This document shows, piece by piece, positions 11,438-23,799 of a stretch of 64,000 nucleotides of DNA. This DNA comes from Mytilus edulis (lineage: Eukaryota > Mollusca > Bivalvia > Mytilida > Mytilidae), in the NCBI RefSeq assembly GCF_963676685.1, contig NC_092345.1, forward strand, positions 74,389,960 to 74,453,959, written 5' to 3'. A program made the position numbers and the translations under genes. The notes beneath the pieces are model-generated. The model was not told the DNA's origin. It saw only the letters and a program-made list of their open reading frames with translations, and ran no database searches. Each line of letters opens with the position of its first letter. Within the stretch, counting starts at the first letter, position 1.

Positions 11438-12319
11438 GAATATATATATTTGACAAAATTACTCAAAACCAGATGAACTGTAAACATGGTAAATGCTTGT
11501 TTATGTAAATGTTGTTTGCTTATTTATAAATTACACTTTATCAGTTTCATGTGTCTAAAGTGATTCTTTGGCTTTTAATGGCAGAATTGATACAAAATAT
11601 TTAAAAGGCTTTGAAAAAAAGTAAGGCCATTACTTTTAATATCAGATTTACTGAAGCATTTTCAATCATAACATGCTTTTTAAAATTTGCCAAAATAATA
11701 ACATTATTTGATTGTCTTTCAAAATTTTGAAGATAGTTTGAAACACACATAATTTTTTGGTTACTTTTAAGCATGTTAATTATTTAAAAAATGAGATTTA
11801 TAAGTTTATTTTACATGTACCTACCTACATAAATTATTTATTGACTTGCAAAATTTGAAAGAATAAGATTGATTTTCAAATTGATATTCTTCTCTTGTTA
11901 TTAATTATGTTACTTGACAAACATTGAATTAATCATGGTTCCCAAATTTTGGCACATTTATTCCATGTAATTTCATTTTAGATATACATGTACATGTACA
12001 AAATTTTTAAAGAAAAAAAAAAGTTTTTGGTTTATTCATTTTTGTCTTGGTTAAATTGGTTCAAATTTTTATGTTCAAAATTGTTTAATTTCATTTAGAA
12101 TATTAAATTTATGATACATGTTTGAAAGCCATATGGCAGGCATGGACACGATGGAATGTATAAAAATATTAAATTATTTGGAACTATCGACATTTGAAAA
12201 ATTCTTAATGAATCCTTTTTTTTTTATTTAATACCAAAGATGCAGCAGTTATCTAATCTAAAAGTACAATTAATGTTTTTAGAATACCAAAAAACATGTG
12301 AATGTTTGAACTTTGAGAG
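11438..12319. other. Space between the two convergent transposon genes
   Basis: About 880 bp of very AT-rich DNA lie between the stop codons of the transposase and the YqaJ gene. It presumably holds both 3' UTRs. No ORF or structured repeat is recognised. Confidence 0.5.
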
Positions 12320-15300
12320 TTATAACAAAGATGCCAAATATGGTCTGAAGTATTTCTCATAAAACATGGATAATTTTGGAACTAATGAGTTAAGGCAGAA
12401 ATTTTCGTCATAATCGACTACTTGCACAAACAAATCTACAAAAGTATACACAATGAAATAGCAGTATTTTCTTTTTGCAATAAACAATTGACCTTGAATT
12501 TGTGCATAATAGGTGCTTATCTCCTTTAAAGCTATTTCTCCAGATTTATTTCTGTATAGGAATGGAAAACATTTTCCTGGCAATATTTTATCATTTCTTC
12601 CATTGTATGGACATTTAACTTCTATTAAAAAATCACCATCAACAATGCCATCAGGTGAAGCCCCTAAAAATGGGAAATCTGGTCTAACAAACAGACCTGA
12701 GGGCCTACATTTTACACCTTTTTGTACCTCAAATTTGCAAATAGCTTTAGATTCAAATTGTTTTCCATGTAACAAACACTTTCTAACTATTTTATGGCTA
12801 TTAATTAAAGTTTTGCATAGTTTGTTTTTGTTTCTTCTACAAGTCATTCTGGTAATTTCCCCAAATCTTGACGCAGTCAATCTCCATTTTCTATGCCTGA
12901 ACCACTCATTGCATTTACTTTGCTTTCTCGTACATTTCTCTATTGCCTTGCAGTCATTCTCAGTAACCTGCAACAAAATGAATTATTATTTATTTTTAAC
13001 CTTTATTCAGAGTAGAAACAATTAGATATCGATTGCTAGTTATAGAATTTTACAAATACATGTCTTTGGTTCATGATCAAGTCTAAATTTGAGGATGAAG
13101 AGGTTACAATTGTATACCCAAGTTCTGTTATTCAATGCAAGTCAATAAAAAAAGTTTGCCAGAGAGCAAAAAAAAAACCCAACAAAATAGCACATAGAAT
13201 TCATAGTCTGTGAATACCAAATACAATCGTTAATTGTGTTAATAAAAACAAAAGATCTCATGAATATCAAAACAAGTTGATTGAAAAACAAAGGATATGG
13301 GAAATATCAGTAAATTCACAGCCAAGCAAAGGAACAGTGATTTTCATTACTGTTCTTCATCTCAAAGTGACAAGAAAAATGTTTCTCATGATGTGATCAG
13401 AAGTTCTTACTACATGTATGCATGAATCCTGTGTCATGTGACTTTAGTTATAAAATATGTGTGTAAAAATATATACATTTTTCTTTAAAGATCATAATAC
13501 ATAATACCAGGAGAAATAATTACAAGTTATCCAAGCTTAATATTTCTTGAATAAATATCTTGATGGCAAGCCTAGTCTCTTGTAATCCATTCTTAGTCTA
13601 GTAGTTTTAGGGCCATTTATAGCTTGTTGTTTGGTGTGAGCCAAGGCTCTGTGTTGAAGGCCTTACATTTACCTATAATGGTTTACTTTTATTAATTGTT
13701 ATTTGGATGGAGAATTGTCTCATTGGCTCTCATACAACATCTATTAGACTCACCTTAAGGGCATTATCTATCCAATACTCAGCAAATGGCCTTTCAAGAT
13801 AGTCATGGTCATGAACTGCATTTTGAAGATCTGCTTTTGGATATATATAGCGTAAGGATATATCCATGGAAGATGTTGAGCAAAAATTAATTAAGGAATT
13901 TCTGACATGATCATTGTACCCCTTTAAATTCTGGAACTTTGCTGGTCGTGGATCATCCAGAATACTATCTAAATGTTTCCTTTTAGATGGAATATTTTGT
14001 GTCTTTACTGGTGATCCTGGAAAATACATTTGTTGCTTTTGAATAAAAAAAAATATGTTCCTGTATGACATAATTTTGCAGGATATGTCGATGTATTGCA
14101 ATTATACTGACAGTGTCATGTCACCTTGATCTAATAAAAATATTTTGTATCAAGTTTTTTTCCAATTTGGCAAAATGGGGCAATGCAAATTTTTCATTCT
14201 TAATCATTTTCTGCCTATTACTCAAGTATGTAATCATGTCGGTTTCAATTTACTTAGCAGATACACAGAAAATGTTTTGACTTCGACCTCATTTCATGGA
14301 TCAGTGAACAAATTTAGGTTTTAATGGTCAAGTCCATATCTCGGATAATATAAGCAATAGGTCTAGTATATTAGGTGTATGGAAGGACTGCAAGGTGTAC
14401 ATGTCCAACTGGCAGATATCATCTGACCTTGACCTCATTTTCATGGTTCAGTTGTCAAAGTTAAGGTTTTGAGTTTTGGTCTTTTTATCTAATACTATAT
14501 GCCATAGGTCCACTATATTTGGTGTATGGAAATATTTTATGATCTATGTCAGTCCGCAGTTTTATTTTTTTACCTTGATCTCAATTTCATGGTTCATTGT
14601 TCAGGGTTAAATTTTTGTGTTTTGGTGTATTTTTCTTAAACTCTAAGCAAAAGGTCAACTGTATTTGTGTATGGAAGCATTTTAGCTGTACATGTCTGCC
14701 TGGCATGGTTTATCTGACCTTGACCTTATTTTCATGGTTCATATGTGACAGTTGTAGTAAAGTTTATATTTAGGTGTATCAACATAATGTCAATGATAAG
14801 TAAAGAAGGCGAGATTTTTCAGTGTGTGTAATCTTGATCTAGAGTTTTGAACTACTTTACAATACCATTGTAGAAAGCTTTAGGTTTGTGAAAAGTCTGG
14901 AGGTTTTCCGTGCAACACTTTTCCACCTGTACGTCTCCTGTTTGAATAAAATGCATCAACATCATCATGACAGCAGCAATATGTTTGCATGTACCATGTG
15001 GTCCTTTTCCTGCTGGGCATTCACAGTGAGAATTTAATGGTTCCCCAGTACGTCTATCAATTTTAATTTTATAGTTGTATGTCACCTACAGGTAGAAGGA
15101 ATTGTATTACTTTCACAATAGTATCAACCTTTAAAAGCATGCATTCATAAAATTTAAGAAAGCCTTGTCATATGTGTTTTTCATAACTGATTTGTTATGA
15201 ATGAGGCCCCTATTTTTATGATTTGAATTATTAATATTTCACATATTTAATGTGGAATTTTATCATTGTTGAAGGTCCTTTATAAAAGTTATATATCCAC

Positions 15301-16347
15301 TACATACATGTATGAAATTGAACTCTGTTGGATATGTCTCATTGTGGAAATCATACCACACTAATTATTTTATGTCAAAAGAAGCCACTAGTACTTTGGA
15401 ATGTTAGAAATGATCAACATAGTTTATCTGGTTTGATCATGTAAACATTCATTCAATTTTGACCACTATGACAAGGTAAATATTTAAATAATGTGCCCTC
15501 AAAAACCGTGACAACTGGTCCAATGTATGTGTTGACATATAAATATTGAATTCACAAAACTTTTACAGAGTTAAATGACAAATATATGGACTATAAATTA
15601 TTTGTTTGTATGCACTAACATGTAACCGAGACTTTCAGAATATAGTACAAATGAATATTGTTTGAAAAAACTAAAAGACTTAAAAAAAATTATAAATTAT
15701 GCAGCAAATGTGTGAGGCCCTCATGATTATATGCAGTCAAATCCCCCTAGTAGTAAAATAAATGATATAATGTGTTAATTTTCTGAATTTCTTATTTAAT
15801 GGAACCTTATGTCTCATTGCTGCACCAACAATTCCACTCAAGAAAGTGTTTTGACCACTCTGATAGAAGCTGCAGGCTAAAATTCTATGTGATTCAAACA
15901 TTTTTTTCCCTTTTTCCAATGCCTTGATATCCCCACTGGCCTGTCGATCTTCTGCCATCCGATATAGGAAGTATCCCTCTATTTGTTCTGTAGTAAGTTT
16001 TGGTAGCATAATTTTATGTTCAGGTCGTAACTGTTGGAATCCTGTCAAAGGCCACTGTGGCTCTAATGGTTCTGGCAAGTTAACAGGAACACCTCGGAAG
16101 TTTGCATTTCTGTCATAAGCTCTCAATCTGTAATAAAAATAAAATATCGCACTGCATTTAAAAATTTAAAATATAGTTTTCTCATGTTTAATATCATTCA
16201 TATCGGTAGGAAAACAACTGGCTTCTCTGTTGCAATCAATAAGTCTCATTTCATACATATCATAAAATATAAGAATACACTTACTTTTGTTTGAACATTG
16301 ACCAGAGATCACCATTTTCATACTTATCTTTTTTCCAACTTGGACAG
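12320..16347 (-). CDS. SWIM zinc finger plus YqaJ-type nuclease of the transposon
   Basis: Minus-strand multi-exon gene. Four exons join in phase: 15806-16127, 14866-15085, 13754-14016 and 12320-12967 (stop at 12320); together they give about 484 codons. An upstream exon ending at 16285 (gtaagt donor) adds CPSWKKDKYENGDLWSMFKQ; its acceptor and the true start are unclear. Exon 14866-15085 has a SWIM-type finger (CECPAGKGPHGTCKH). The last exon is a YqaJ/lambda-exonuclease-like PD-(D/E)xK domain: WRLTASRFG, GASPDGIV, LIEVKCPYN and YYAQIQGQL, with the active-site D and ExK present. YqaJ proteins act in phage recombination; here the role is presumably to process transposition or repair intermediates. 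The donor at 15806 (gttcca) is weak. No internal stop is seen in the defined exons. Confidence 0.82.
14240..14790. repeat. Tandem array of ~165-bp units in a YqaJ intron
   Basis: Three to four diverged units each carry cttgacctcattttcatgg, then a segment around taggtgtatggaa. The array sits in the intron between the 14016 acceptor and the 14866 donor. It is non-coding. Confidence 0.65.
15086..15805. other. YqaJ gene intron, nothing recognised
   Basis: AT-rich intron between the SWIM exon and the exon before it. I see no repeat family or conserved frame. Confidence 0.5.
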
Positions 16348-16554
16348 TAAATATGATGAAAATGAAATTGAAACAAGAGAGGAAGTCCAAGATGTTATAT
16401 TGAAATCAACATACTAGCACTTCCCCTAACTGTGACAAATCAAATTAATTCCAACAACAACAGGAAGCATGCCAACTGGAAACTGAAAATAAAAAAAAAA
16501 TGAAATGAACTATAAATTGTAAAAAAAATAGGTACTAAATCCATTGCAATAAAT

Positions 16555-16930
16555 ACGACTCATTATTATGCTTCAGACACTTTAGGTTCTCGAAACTAGA
16601 CTAGAGTTAATGTTACATTTGTCCTTACATATTGTGTGACATTATTATGCTTCAGACACTTTAGGTTCTCCAAACTTTACTAGACTAGAGTTAATGTTAC
16701 ATTTGTCCTTACATATTGTGTGATAGAGCATAGTGATTAAAATTCTCTCGTGCCGCAGAAAATTACAGATCATATTTATGTTAACATTTTTTACCTTTTC
16801 AATTTATATGACATTTATAAAGGATATTAAAATGAAGCTGACCACACCTATTTGATCTTTTCAATTTATATGAATTTTTATGATTTAAAAAGGATATTAA
16901 AATGAAGCTTGTGCTTAATTGTTGTTTTAC
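16555..16930. repeat. Two local tandem duplications
   Basis: An 80-85-bp unit starting attattatgcttcagacact occurs twice in a row (about 16562-16640 and 16641-16725). Just after it, a roughly 65-bp unit around ttttcaatttatatga and ggatattaaaatgaagct also occurs twice. Both lie inside the transposon upstream of the YqaJ gene and are non-coding. Confidence 0.75.
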
Positions 16931-17880
16931 GGCTGACCACATTCAATTTTATCAAGGAAGGTCTGAGGGTCGTTTAAAGTATTTTTTTATTTTATACTGT
17001 TGTAAAAACATGACAACACAAACAATCAGGTTCAGGTTTCAATCTTTGCCATTTATTTAGATTATTTAGATTACACATCATCACTAGTATCAGTATCCCT
17101 ACATAAAATGAAGAATGGATACAGGGAATGCATAGTAGAGTAGTCAGTCTAATTATATTATTTATTCTGGCTAGTGAAATGAGCTATTACTCATTAGTGT
17201 TCTAATGAGTTATATACAATAGCGACATAAAATTACCAAAGTGATTGAAATTACAGAGAGATTATAGTGTCAAGTTGACACTTCTAAAGACTAGAATTAA
17301 GTAAAATTTGGTAAATTTAATACATTATACAGTGGTTCCCAAAGGTTCAAAATAGAATAAATAACAGTGTGATGGACCCCTAAGGCCCTTTGATGGATGA
17401 CAACAGCCACATCAGGATCAAAACTGAAAGTGACAAGATAAGATACAGCCTTTTTACAGGTCTATTAATTTAAATTATATCCACCCCTTTTTAATCTTAT
17501 AAACACGGTATTTCATGATAAAACCCTACGTAAGGCCATTAAGTACAGATGAAATGCAGTTATTGGGATTATTACAGTATCGTGTATGGGTATTAAATTA
17601 TTTAGATAACAAGATTCGGGAGATATTGCCATAATGGGCGAGTGATTCAATGATCAGATCATGATTATGACCTTGGTGCCAATCCAGTTTTATCCATAGC
17701 TTAAAACAGAACAAAACTGAAACAAATAACCTGTAAATCAATAAAAAGATATAAAATGGATTATCAACCTCTCAATTAAGTCTGTTTTTCTGCCGGTAGT
17801 AGTGGCACCACGACGTGAAAGCTCATTTTTTAGCTTCGGTATGGGCCACAGAACGTAAACATCCGCCATATTGGATTTTC
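16931..17880. other. Right subterminal region of the transposon, no gene
   Basis: No ORF or repeat is recognised. It may hold the promoter and 5' UTR of the YqaJ gene, which is transcribed leftwards from here. Confidence 0.45.
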
Positions 17881-17934
17881 TGTAACTGATAGTACAGTTG
17901 CGCCACCTGTCGTTAAGGTCGGCGGGTGAAAGCC
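17881..17934 (-). repeat. Right terminal inverted repeat of the transposon
   Basis: Inner block 17881-17908 and outer block ending AAGCC at 17934 are the inverted partners of 6620-6674. The next two bases are AT, as before the left end. Confidence 0.7.
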
Positions 17935-18172
17935 ATTAAGTGAATGCTACAAATATGATTTGTGCATATTTTATTTTGATTGCCGCGGATACCATGCCAA
18001 ATTCAACGAAACTCTGTGTATAATTTGTTCTACAGTTAGGGGAACATGTTTCTCTTTTTTTCCCCTTCAAATCTCAGGCTAGATCTATTCTTTTAAGTTT
18101 AAATTAATTTGAGGGCCCGTTTTTTATGTGGTCTGTAAACCTCATTCATACCCTCATAGGTATATATTTTTT

Positions 18173-18514
18173 TCCCCTCTGAGTCGTTTAAATCACTCGA
18201 AACTAGGTGAGACATGCACAGAAGTGATAGATATGTATTACAAATATAGAAAAATGAATATTCTGAAGAAAAAAACCCCCAAAAAACCCAACCTTATCTG
18301 TTACAGTATCATATACCCAAGCGCCTGTATCATATACTAGAAATTATTCTCGCACAAAAATTAAGTGATACCACAGGCGCTTAATATGAGTATATATGAC
18401 TACACATTTTTTTGTTGTTGTTGATTAAGATATTAATTTTTCCATATTTGTAATACATATCTATCACTTCTGTGCATATCTCACCTAGTTTCGAGTGATT
18501 TAAACGACCCAGAG
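18173..18514. mobile_element. Palindromic element with ~85-bp arms
   Basis: The left arm (gagtcgtttaaatcactcga, continuing through aactaggtgagacatgcaca) is repeated inverted at about 18425-18514. The loop holds a roughly 190-bp segment. The left arm and loop recur directly at 19155-19334. This is a foldback-type element without coding capacity. Confidence 0.8.
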
Positions 18515-18524
18515 AAAACCCCCA

Positions 18525-19140
18525 ATTTTATTATCCATACTAAGTACCAGATGCATGTCCATTGTATAAGCAAAGGTTACTTTCCAATAAATAAGTAATT
18601 TAAGTTAACAATTTAGCAACTTTGTTAAAACGCTATATTAATATTGGGACAAAACAGGGGTCTTATCCGGGCGAGTCTTCTCTTTTTTCTTTTAATATTT
18701 TTTTTTTAATGAGGCAATGTCAGAGAGCACCAGGCAGGACTGTACCGGCCTAAAAAAAAATCTGGTCAAATATATATTTTACCCTTTCAGTATAACATAC
18801 TGACTGGGAATATATAATCGTTTTTACAATTTTTTTTGATTTTATTTTTTGAAATTCAATATAAGCGCTCAAACTGCGAATTTTCATTGAAATGTAAGGT
18901 GAAAAAGTCAGTTTCTAACAGTTTTCAATTATCCTTGACCAGAGGAAAATTCAGTTCCCTCAATAAAAAATAACAAGTTTCCCAAAAATAACCCATATAG
19001 AATAGATATGATTGCGGTAATTTCAATTTATTTCAACTAAAAAGAAACACGATCTGTGATCCCCAATTTTTAGAATGAAAGTTGAATGAACATTGACCCT
19101 GAAACCTATACAGAAGTTTAAGAAAAATGTTGCGTTTCTT
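18525..19140. repeat. Block inverted relative to 21690-22090
   Basis: Segments here, such as gatctgtgatccccaatttt and accagatgcatgtccattg, reappear reverse-complemented at about 21690-22090. The two stretches form a long inverted repeat about 2.6 kb apart, probably two copies of one non-autonomous element. Confidence 0.7.
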
Positions 19141-19154
19141 AAAAATAGTTTGTT

Positions 19155-19334
19155 TTCCCTCTGAGTCGTTTAAATCACTCGAAACTAGGTGAGACATGCA
19201 CAGAAGTGATAGATATGTTAGAAAAATGAATATTCTGAAAAAAAAGAAAAAAAAAAACCCAACCTTATCTGTTACAGTATCATATACCCAAGCGCCTGTA
19301 TCATATACTAGAAATTATTCTCGCACAAAATTAA
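19155..19334. repeat. Second, partial copy of the 18173 element
   Basis: Direct repeat of 18173-18362, including cccaagcgcctgtatcata, with a small deletion inside. The inverted right arm is missing. Confidence 0.8.
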
Positions 19335-19589
19335 ATAATCTACCCGATTCAATTGTATTAAAGTGATTCGATTAAGGAAGATTTGTGAGTCGTATCATCA
19401 TCTATTCTACTTATTTTGCTTGCTATGGGGTAGAACAAAATAAATCTATTGTCGTTTTTTTTTAACTCCGGCAAAAGATTACAGAAAACTACCGTAAATG
19501 GGATTTCCAAGCCAGATGAGGAAAATATTTCCATAAGTCTTGAATTCGCAAATGATACAAACCAATAACAGCAACAAAACAAAACAGTA

Positions 19590-19835
19590 ATTCAGTGGTT
19601 GTCGTTTGTTTATGTGTTACATATTTGTTTTTTATTTTTTGTACATAAATTATGCCGTTAGTTTTCTCGTTTGAATTGTTTTACATTGTCATTTCGGGGC
19701 CTTTTATAGCTGACTATGCTATATGGGCTTTGTTCATTGTTGAAGGATCTTCTCACCCTTCCGAAACACCTGAGATCATCCCAGTATTGGTGGGTTACGT
19801 GTTGCTTAGTCTTTATTCTCTATTTTGTGTTTTGT
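19590..19835 (-). repeat. Inverted copy of the 5033-5470 dispersed repeat
   Basis: The segments gtcgtttgtttatgtgttac and ttttatagctgactatg match the 5033-5470 family on the other strand. The short plus-strand frame here comes from the repeat and is not treated as a gene. Confidence 0.65.
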
Positions 19836-20084
19836 GAAATATTGTTTGTCTATTTGTCTTTTTCTGTTTTAGTCGACTTATGAGTTTGAATGTTCCTTGG
19901 CTATCTTTCTCCTCTCTTTTAATTCTAAACAGATCACCAAATTACAATTGCCCGAAGATAGCTCACAACTGCAAGTTTGAGTATTTACCACATACATGTA
20001 TAAGGAGATCATAATTAGCCATAACCAAACTCTTTGATATTTAATTTCCTGAAGAATTGTACAACTTCAATTTGTTGGCCTTTT

Positions 20085-20743
20085 AAAGGGACACTAGCTA
20101 CGAGATATATATATATATAATCTAATATATTATTTTTTCTGCTCAATCTTTAATGAAATGCAAAAAGTGAAATAATATTTCGCTTTTAGTAGCCAGTATG
20201 GTTCAATTTTGTCAAAATAAGCTAAAAAAAACTCATTGATTATGAATTATTAGTGAATAATTTGACCTCGTTGAATCCGTTTTCATGTAAACTTCAATGT
20301 ACTCGTGGCTTGAGATGGATAACAACTGAATTGTATTTGTAAAGTTATTTAAAGGAAAAGAATGTCATCATTGTAAGTGAAACAAAGGTAAATCATTCGA
20401 TTGACTGATTCGATCCACAAAAAAATAAAAAACGATGTTAAACATTTATTTTTCATCTATAATATAAAAATTAAATAGACCTAGAAAAATCCAATAGCAC
20501 GAGTTTGCTTGAATATTTATGTTTACATTGCTTATATGGTCATTGGATGACTTTCGAGGTCAACTCGATGACGTCTAGGTTAAAATACACACGAAACGAA
20601 GTTACATTGTTTCATGCCCGTGTCCTGTTAATTGTTTATTTCAGACTTTCAATAGTTTGGATAAATGTTTTACATTGCTATAAATCAAATATGAGAATTT
20701 GATTAAAATCGGTGAACATGAATTTGACAGCTAGTGCCCCTTT
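20085..20743. mobile_element. MITE with AAAGGGRCACTAGCT ends
   Basis: The left end AAAGGGACACTAGCT (from 20085) and the right end, reverse-complemented AAAGGGGCACTAGCT, match at 14 of 15 positions. The element is about 660 bp, AT-rich and has no domain. A target-site duplication is not clear. Confidence 0.65.
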
Positions 20744-21487
20744 GTATTAAAACAAATACATGGTAAAAAGGTCCTTTCACCTTTTGACGTCGACGAATGA
20801 AATTATTATACTTCGCGTTAAAATGCGATATTTTGATTGGATAATACGAGGGAGATAATTTACTCTATCTCATGGCTCAGCGGGAGACACTTTTTTTATT
20901 GTCACCCACTCGTGAGGATTAATCAAACATCAATAATTTAAAGGTTAAGTGATACTGAATCGAATGTACCCCTTTAAAAAACTACACTGCTAAAATTCTA
21001 CGTTTTGGCTTCAGAACTTTTCCATAGACTGCCAAAATAAAAAAAAAAAAAACATACTGCTTCACTTTTTTTTAATCTATAATGTTGTTATGAATAGGCC
21101 TTCATAGTTAAGTACTTTCAATTTTAAATTTAAATCATAGCAATGATAGAACATCCAGTATAATAAATTGTATAATTGGTATCCCTCGAAAAACATTGTC
21201 AACCCTAATTGGCTTCGCATTAGTTGACAATGGGTAGGGGTAACACTCTGCTCTACCACCTTCTCAGCTATGTGCTATTTGTATAAAATTACATTACTTG
21301 TATGTTTCAGAAGAACCCTTTTTTTTGGATTGGATAACAACGCTTTTGCGTCAGACTAAAATTCACCTTCATATCCCAATGAAGTTTAACATTCATGATG
21401 ACACATGCCATTACAAAAAACTGCACATTTTATTTTAAGAAAATAAATGATAAAAATCATTTTTTATGACCATAGCGAAAAAATGTA
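20744..21487. other. Intergenic, no gene recognised
   Basis: Mixed AT-rich sequence. The short frames are not supported by any motif. Confidence 0.5.
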
Positions 21488-21652
21488 ATTATAAGTATAG
21501 AATGCTTCTTTTAGTAATTCCATAGGGTTGTAAAAGCGTTGACCGTGTGCACATTTTTAGAATGAAGGGCTTCCGCGCTTCATACAAAATGTACATCGGT
21601 CAACGCTTTTACACCTCAATTAATTTACAAAAAGAAGCATTCAACTCTTAAG
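21488..21652. mobile_element. Imperfect palindrome, ~75-bp arms
   Basis: The left arm contains agaatgcttcttttagtaat and tgtaaaagcgttgacc; the right arm contains ggtcaacgcttttaca and aaaagaagcattc. The centre is gaagggcttccgcgcttc. It is foldback-type and non-coding. Confidence 0.75.
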
Positions 21653-21689
21653 TTAAAGTAGCTTTGGTGTTAAATGTTCGACGCTAGAT

Positions 21690-22560
21690 TTTTCTTAAAC
21701 TTCTGTACAGGTTTCGGGGTCAATGTCCATTCAAATTTCATTCTAAAAACTGGGGATCACAGATCGTGTTTCTTTTTAGTTGAAATACATTGAAATTAAC
21801 GCAATCTTAGCTATTCTATATATGGGTTATTTTTGGGATATTATTTTTTATTAAGGGAAATTTAGAGATAGAACAGATCTAAATTCAAGGACAGAATTGC
21901 TTTTTATAAATACTAAAAAAATATTAAAAGAAAAAGGAGTAGACTCGATAAGATCCCTGTTTTGTCCCAATATTAATATATCGTTTTAACAGAGTTGTTA
22001 AACTTTAGTTACTTATTTATTGGAAAGTAAAATTTGCTAATACAATGGACATGCATCTGGTACTAGCATCATTATTTTATGCAAAAATACTAATATCATG
22101 GCTTTACAATTTAAACAAAAAGTAAAATAACAAAAATACTGAACTCCGAGGAAACATTTGTTCTACTTTTAAGACGGTTTTTGTCTAAAACGATTGAAAG
22201 GAAAGTGGCCACACTTGTGTTCATTCTTAATATTTAAATATCTGTTGTATTTGATGTTAATACATAATATATATAAATGTTGAGAGTGAAAATGATCGAA
22301 TGCGGCCACTTCCATTTTAGACATAAATCATATAAAAAGCGACGTTAAATGGTATATTTATTTGATAGATTTTTTATATCTAAGCTTGAATTTGAGCGGT
22401 TTTTTTTAATGGCCAAGTCAGTCAAAATCTTTTACAATAACTAACTGAATCGAGTGAAGTAGATACTCTTTTTAAGTGTTTAAGAAATGTAAAAATGTCA
22501 GATGTACTTCAAATTTTTGACCGAAATTAGCCTTTACCGGACCTTCTTCTTTGTAAAATA
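21690..22560. mobile_element. Diverged copy of the 50901-51480 MITE family plus inverted partner of 18525
   Basis: About 21690-22090 is the inverted partner of 18525-19140. About 21930-22560 aligns with 50901-51480, with a related left end aaaaggagtaga, related right end ttaccggaccttctt, and shared internal text around agtggccacactt. It is non-coding. Confidence 0.6.
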
Positions 22561-23094
22561 AAACAATAAATTGTCCAATCAAATTCTGTATAATAATATG
22601 CCTTTTATTTTAAAAGGATTTTTCTGAACATTTAAAATAAACTTAACGACACTTATTTTTTTTATAGTTTAGTCCTAAAATTCAAAGTTTAAGATGTTTC
22701 TGTTGTATATTGAATTATACGTGGTAAACCATTTAAACCCCAAAAGAAGTAAAAAGAAGTATTTATAAATGATCTATGTAGAATTAGGCAAATATATAGA
22801 GATATTAGACGTCCTTTATTATCCAGAGTATTAATGATCTTTTGGAAGAACTGTTGGTAACGATTATAGACTTTTGAAATTCAACCAAAGTATTCTTCGT
22901 ATAACCCCCTTATTGTCTCTCTTTTGCCATCACCGTCAAAGCAGTATCTGAATCCGATCATGCTCTACAAGTAATTTGTGTCATTGGTTTCATAATTGTG
23001 ATATTTGTCATAAGGTTAGAATTATGAGAGAAACAAAAATTCGTGCCGAAGTTTTGTAAACAGAAAATTTATTAAAATGACCATATAATTGATA
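22561..23094. other. Intergenic, no gene recognised
   Basis: AT-rich DNA with no motif I can support. Confidence 0.5.
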
Positions 23095-23235
23095 TTCATG
23101 TCAACACCGAAGAGCTGACTACTGGGCTGGTTATACCATCGGGGGCGAAACGTCCACCAGCAGTGGCATCGTCCCAGTGGTGTAAATAGTTATTAAAGGT
23201 ACCTCATCAGTGACGCTCAGATCAAAATAATAAAT
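23095..23235. repeat. Dispersed 'gcgaaacgtccaccagcagt' repeat
   Basis: It contains ggttataccatcgggggcga and tcatcagtgacgctcagatc. Related pieces lie at about 26090-26165 and 56235-56335 (tcgtctacataagactcatc). This repeat directly abuts the truncated pol remnant on its left. Confidence 0.6.
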
Positions 23236-23239
23236 GTGT

Positions 23240-23774
23240 CAACGATACTCTCCTGTGGTCCAATGATATTGAGGAAAGTTTCGTCCAAGCTTGTCATTGG
23301 TTGGAGCTTTATGGGAAACATGGTATAGCTTTAAACCTAGAAAAAATCCACTTCGCACAAGATACAGTTGAGTTCGCTGGTTTCGAAATAGCAAACGACA
23401 GTGTGCACCCTTGCAAAAGATACATGCAAGCGATGTTGGATTTCCCTACACCGAAGAACATAACAGACGTTCGATCGTGGCTTGGCCTTGTCAATCAGGT
23501 TTTGTATGCAATAAGTATTGCCGATCGTTTGCAACGATTTTGTCAATTGATCACACCATTTCGTTGCGATAATCAGCTGGAAACTCTTTTTCAAGAAACA
23601 AAGACCGTAATTGTTAACCAAATCGAGGAAGGAGTACGCATATTTGACAAATCTAAACCGACTTGCTTAGCGACTGACTGGTCAAAATCCGGACTTGGAT
23701 TCAGGTTATTCCATAAGCATTGTAATTATCAATCTTTTGTCACGAGGGTTGGACAATTACACTATAGTAGTTAG
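23240..23774 (+). pseudogene. RT C-terminal and connection fragment
   Basis: The frame starts just after the expected RT active site, where the aspartate pair reads N-D rather than D-D. It continues through LNLEKIHFAQDTVEFAGFEI, a typical Ty3 RT signature, into the start of RNase H (ATDWSKSGLGF). It is broken at about 23774. Confidence 0.75.
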
Positions 23775-23799
23775 TAGCTTCACTCATGGTGCTGAATCA

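Larger units (their letters stand above)
6620..17934. mobile_element. ISL2EU-like (PIF/Harbinger) two-gene DNA transposon
   Basis: An 11.3-kb element carries two convergent genes, a THAP-DDE transposase (+) and a SWIM/YqaJ nuclease (-). It is bounded by imperfect inverted ends: the left reads GGCTTGCACCTACG and the right, reverse-complemented, GGCTTTCACCCGCCG. Both continue to a second match at AGGTGGCG plus ATCAGTTA. Both ends are flanked by AT, a possible 2-bp target-site duplication. Pairing a DDE transposase with a YqaJ protein is, as I recall, the hallmark of the ISL2EU group; the assignment is inference. The introns have taken later insertions (a TTAA MITE, dispersed repeats, a tandem array), yet the exons stay open. 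It inserted near the edge of the ZIP copy 1 duplicon. Confidence 0.75.

Noticed and set aside
12513-13025. 170-codon plus-strand frame
   Set aside because: It is antisense to the YqaJ exon, which has catalytic motifs and splice borders.
19652-19837. 61-codon frame MPLVFSFELFYIV
   Set aside because: It derives from an inverted copy of a dispersed repeat present several times in the window.
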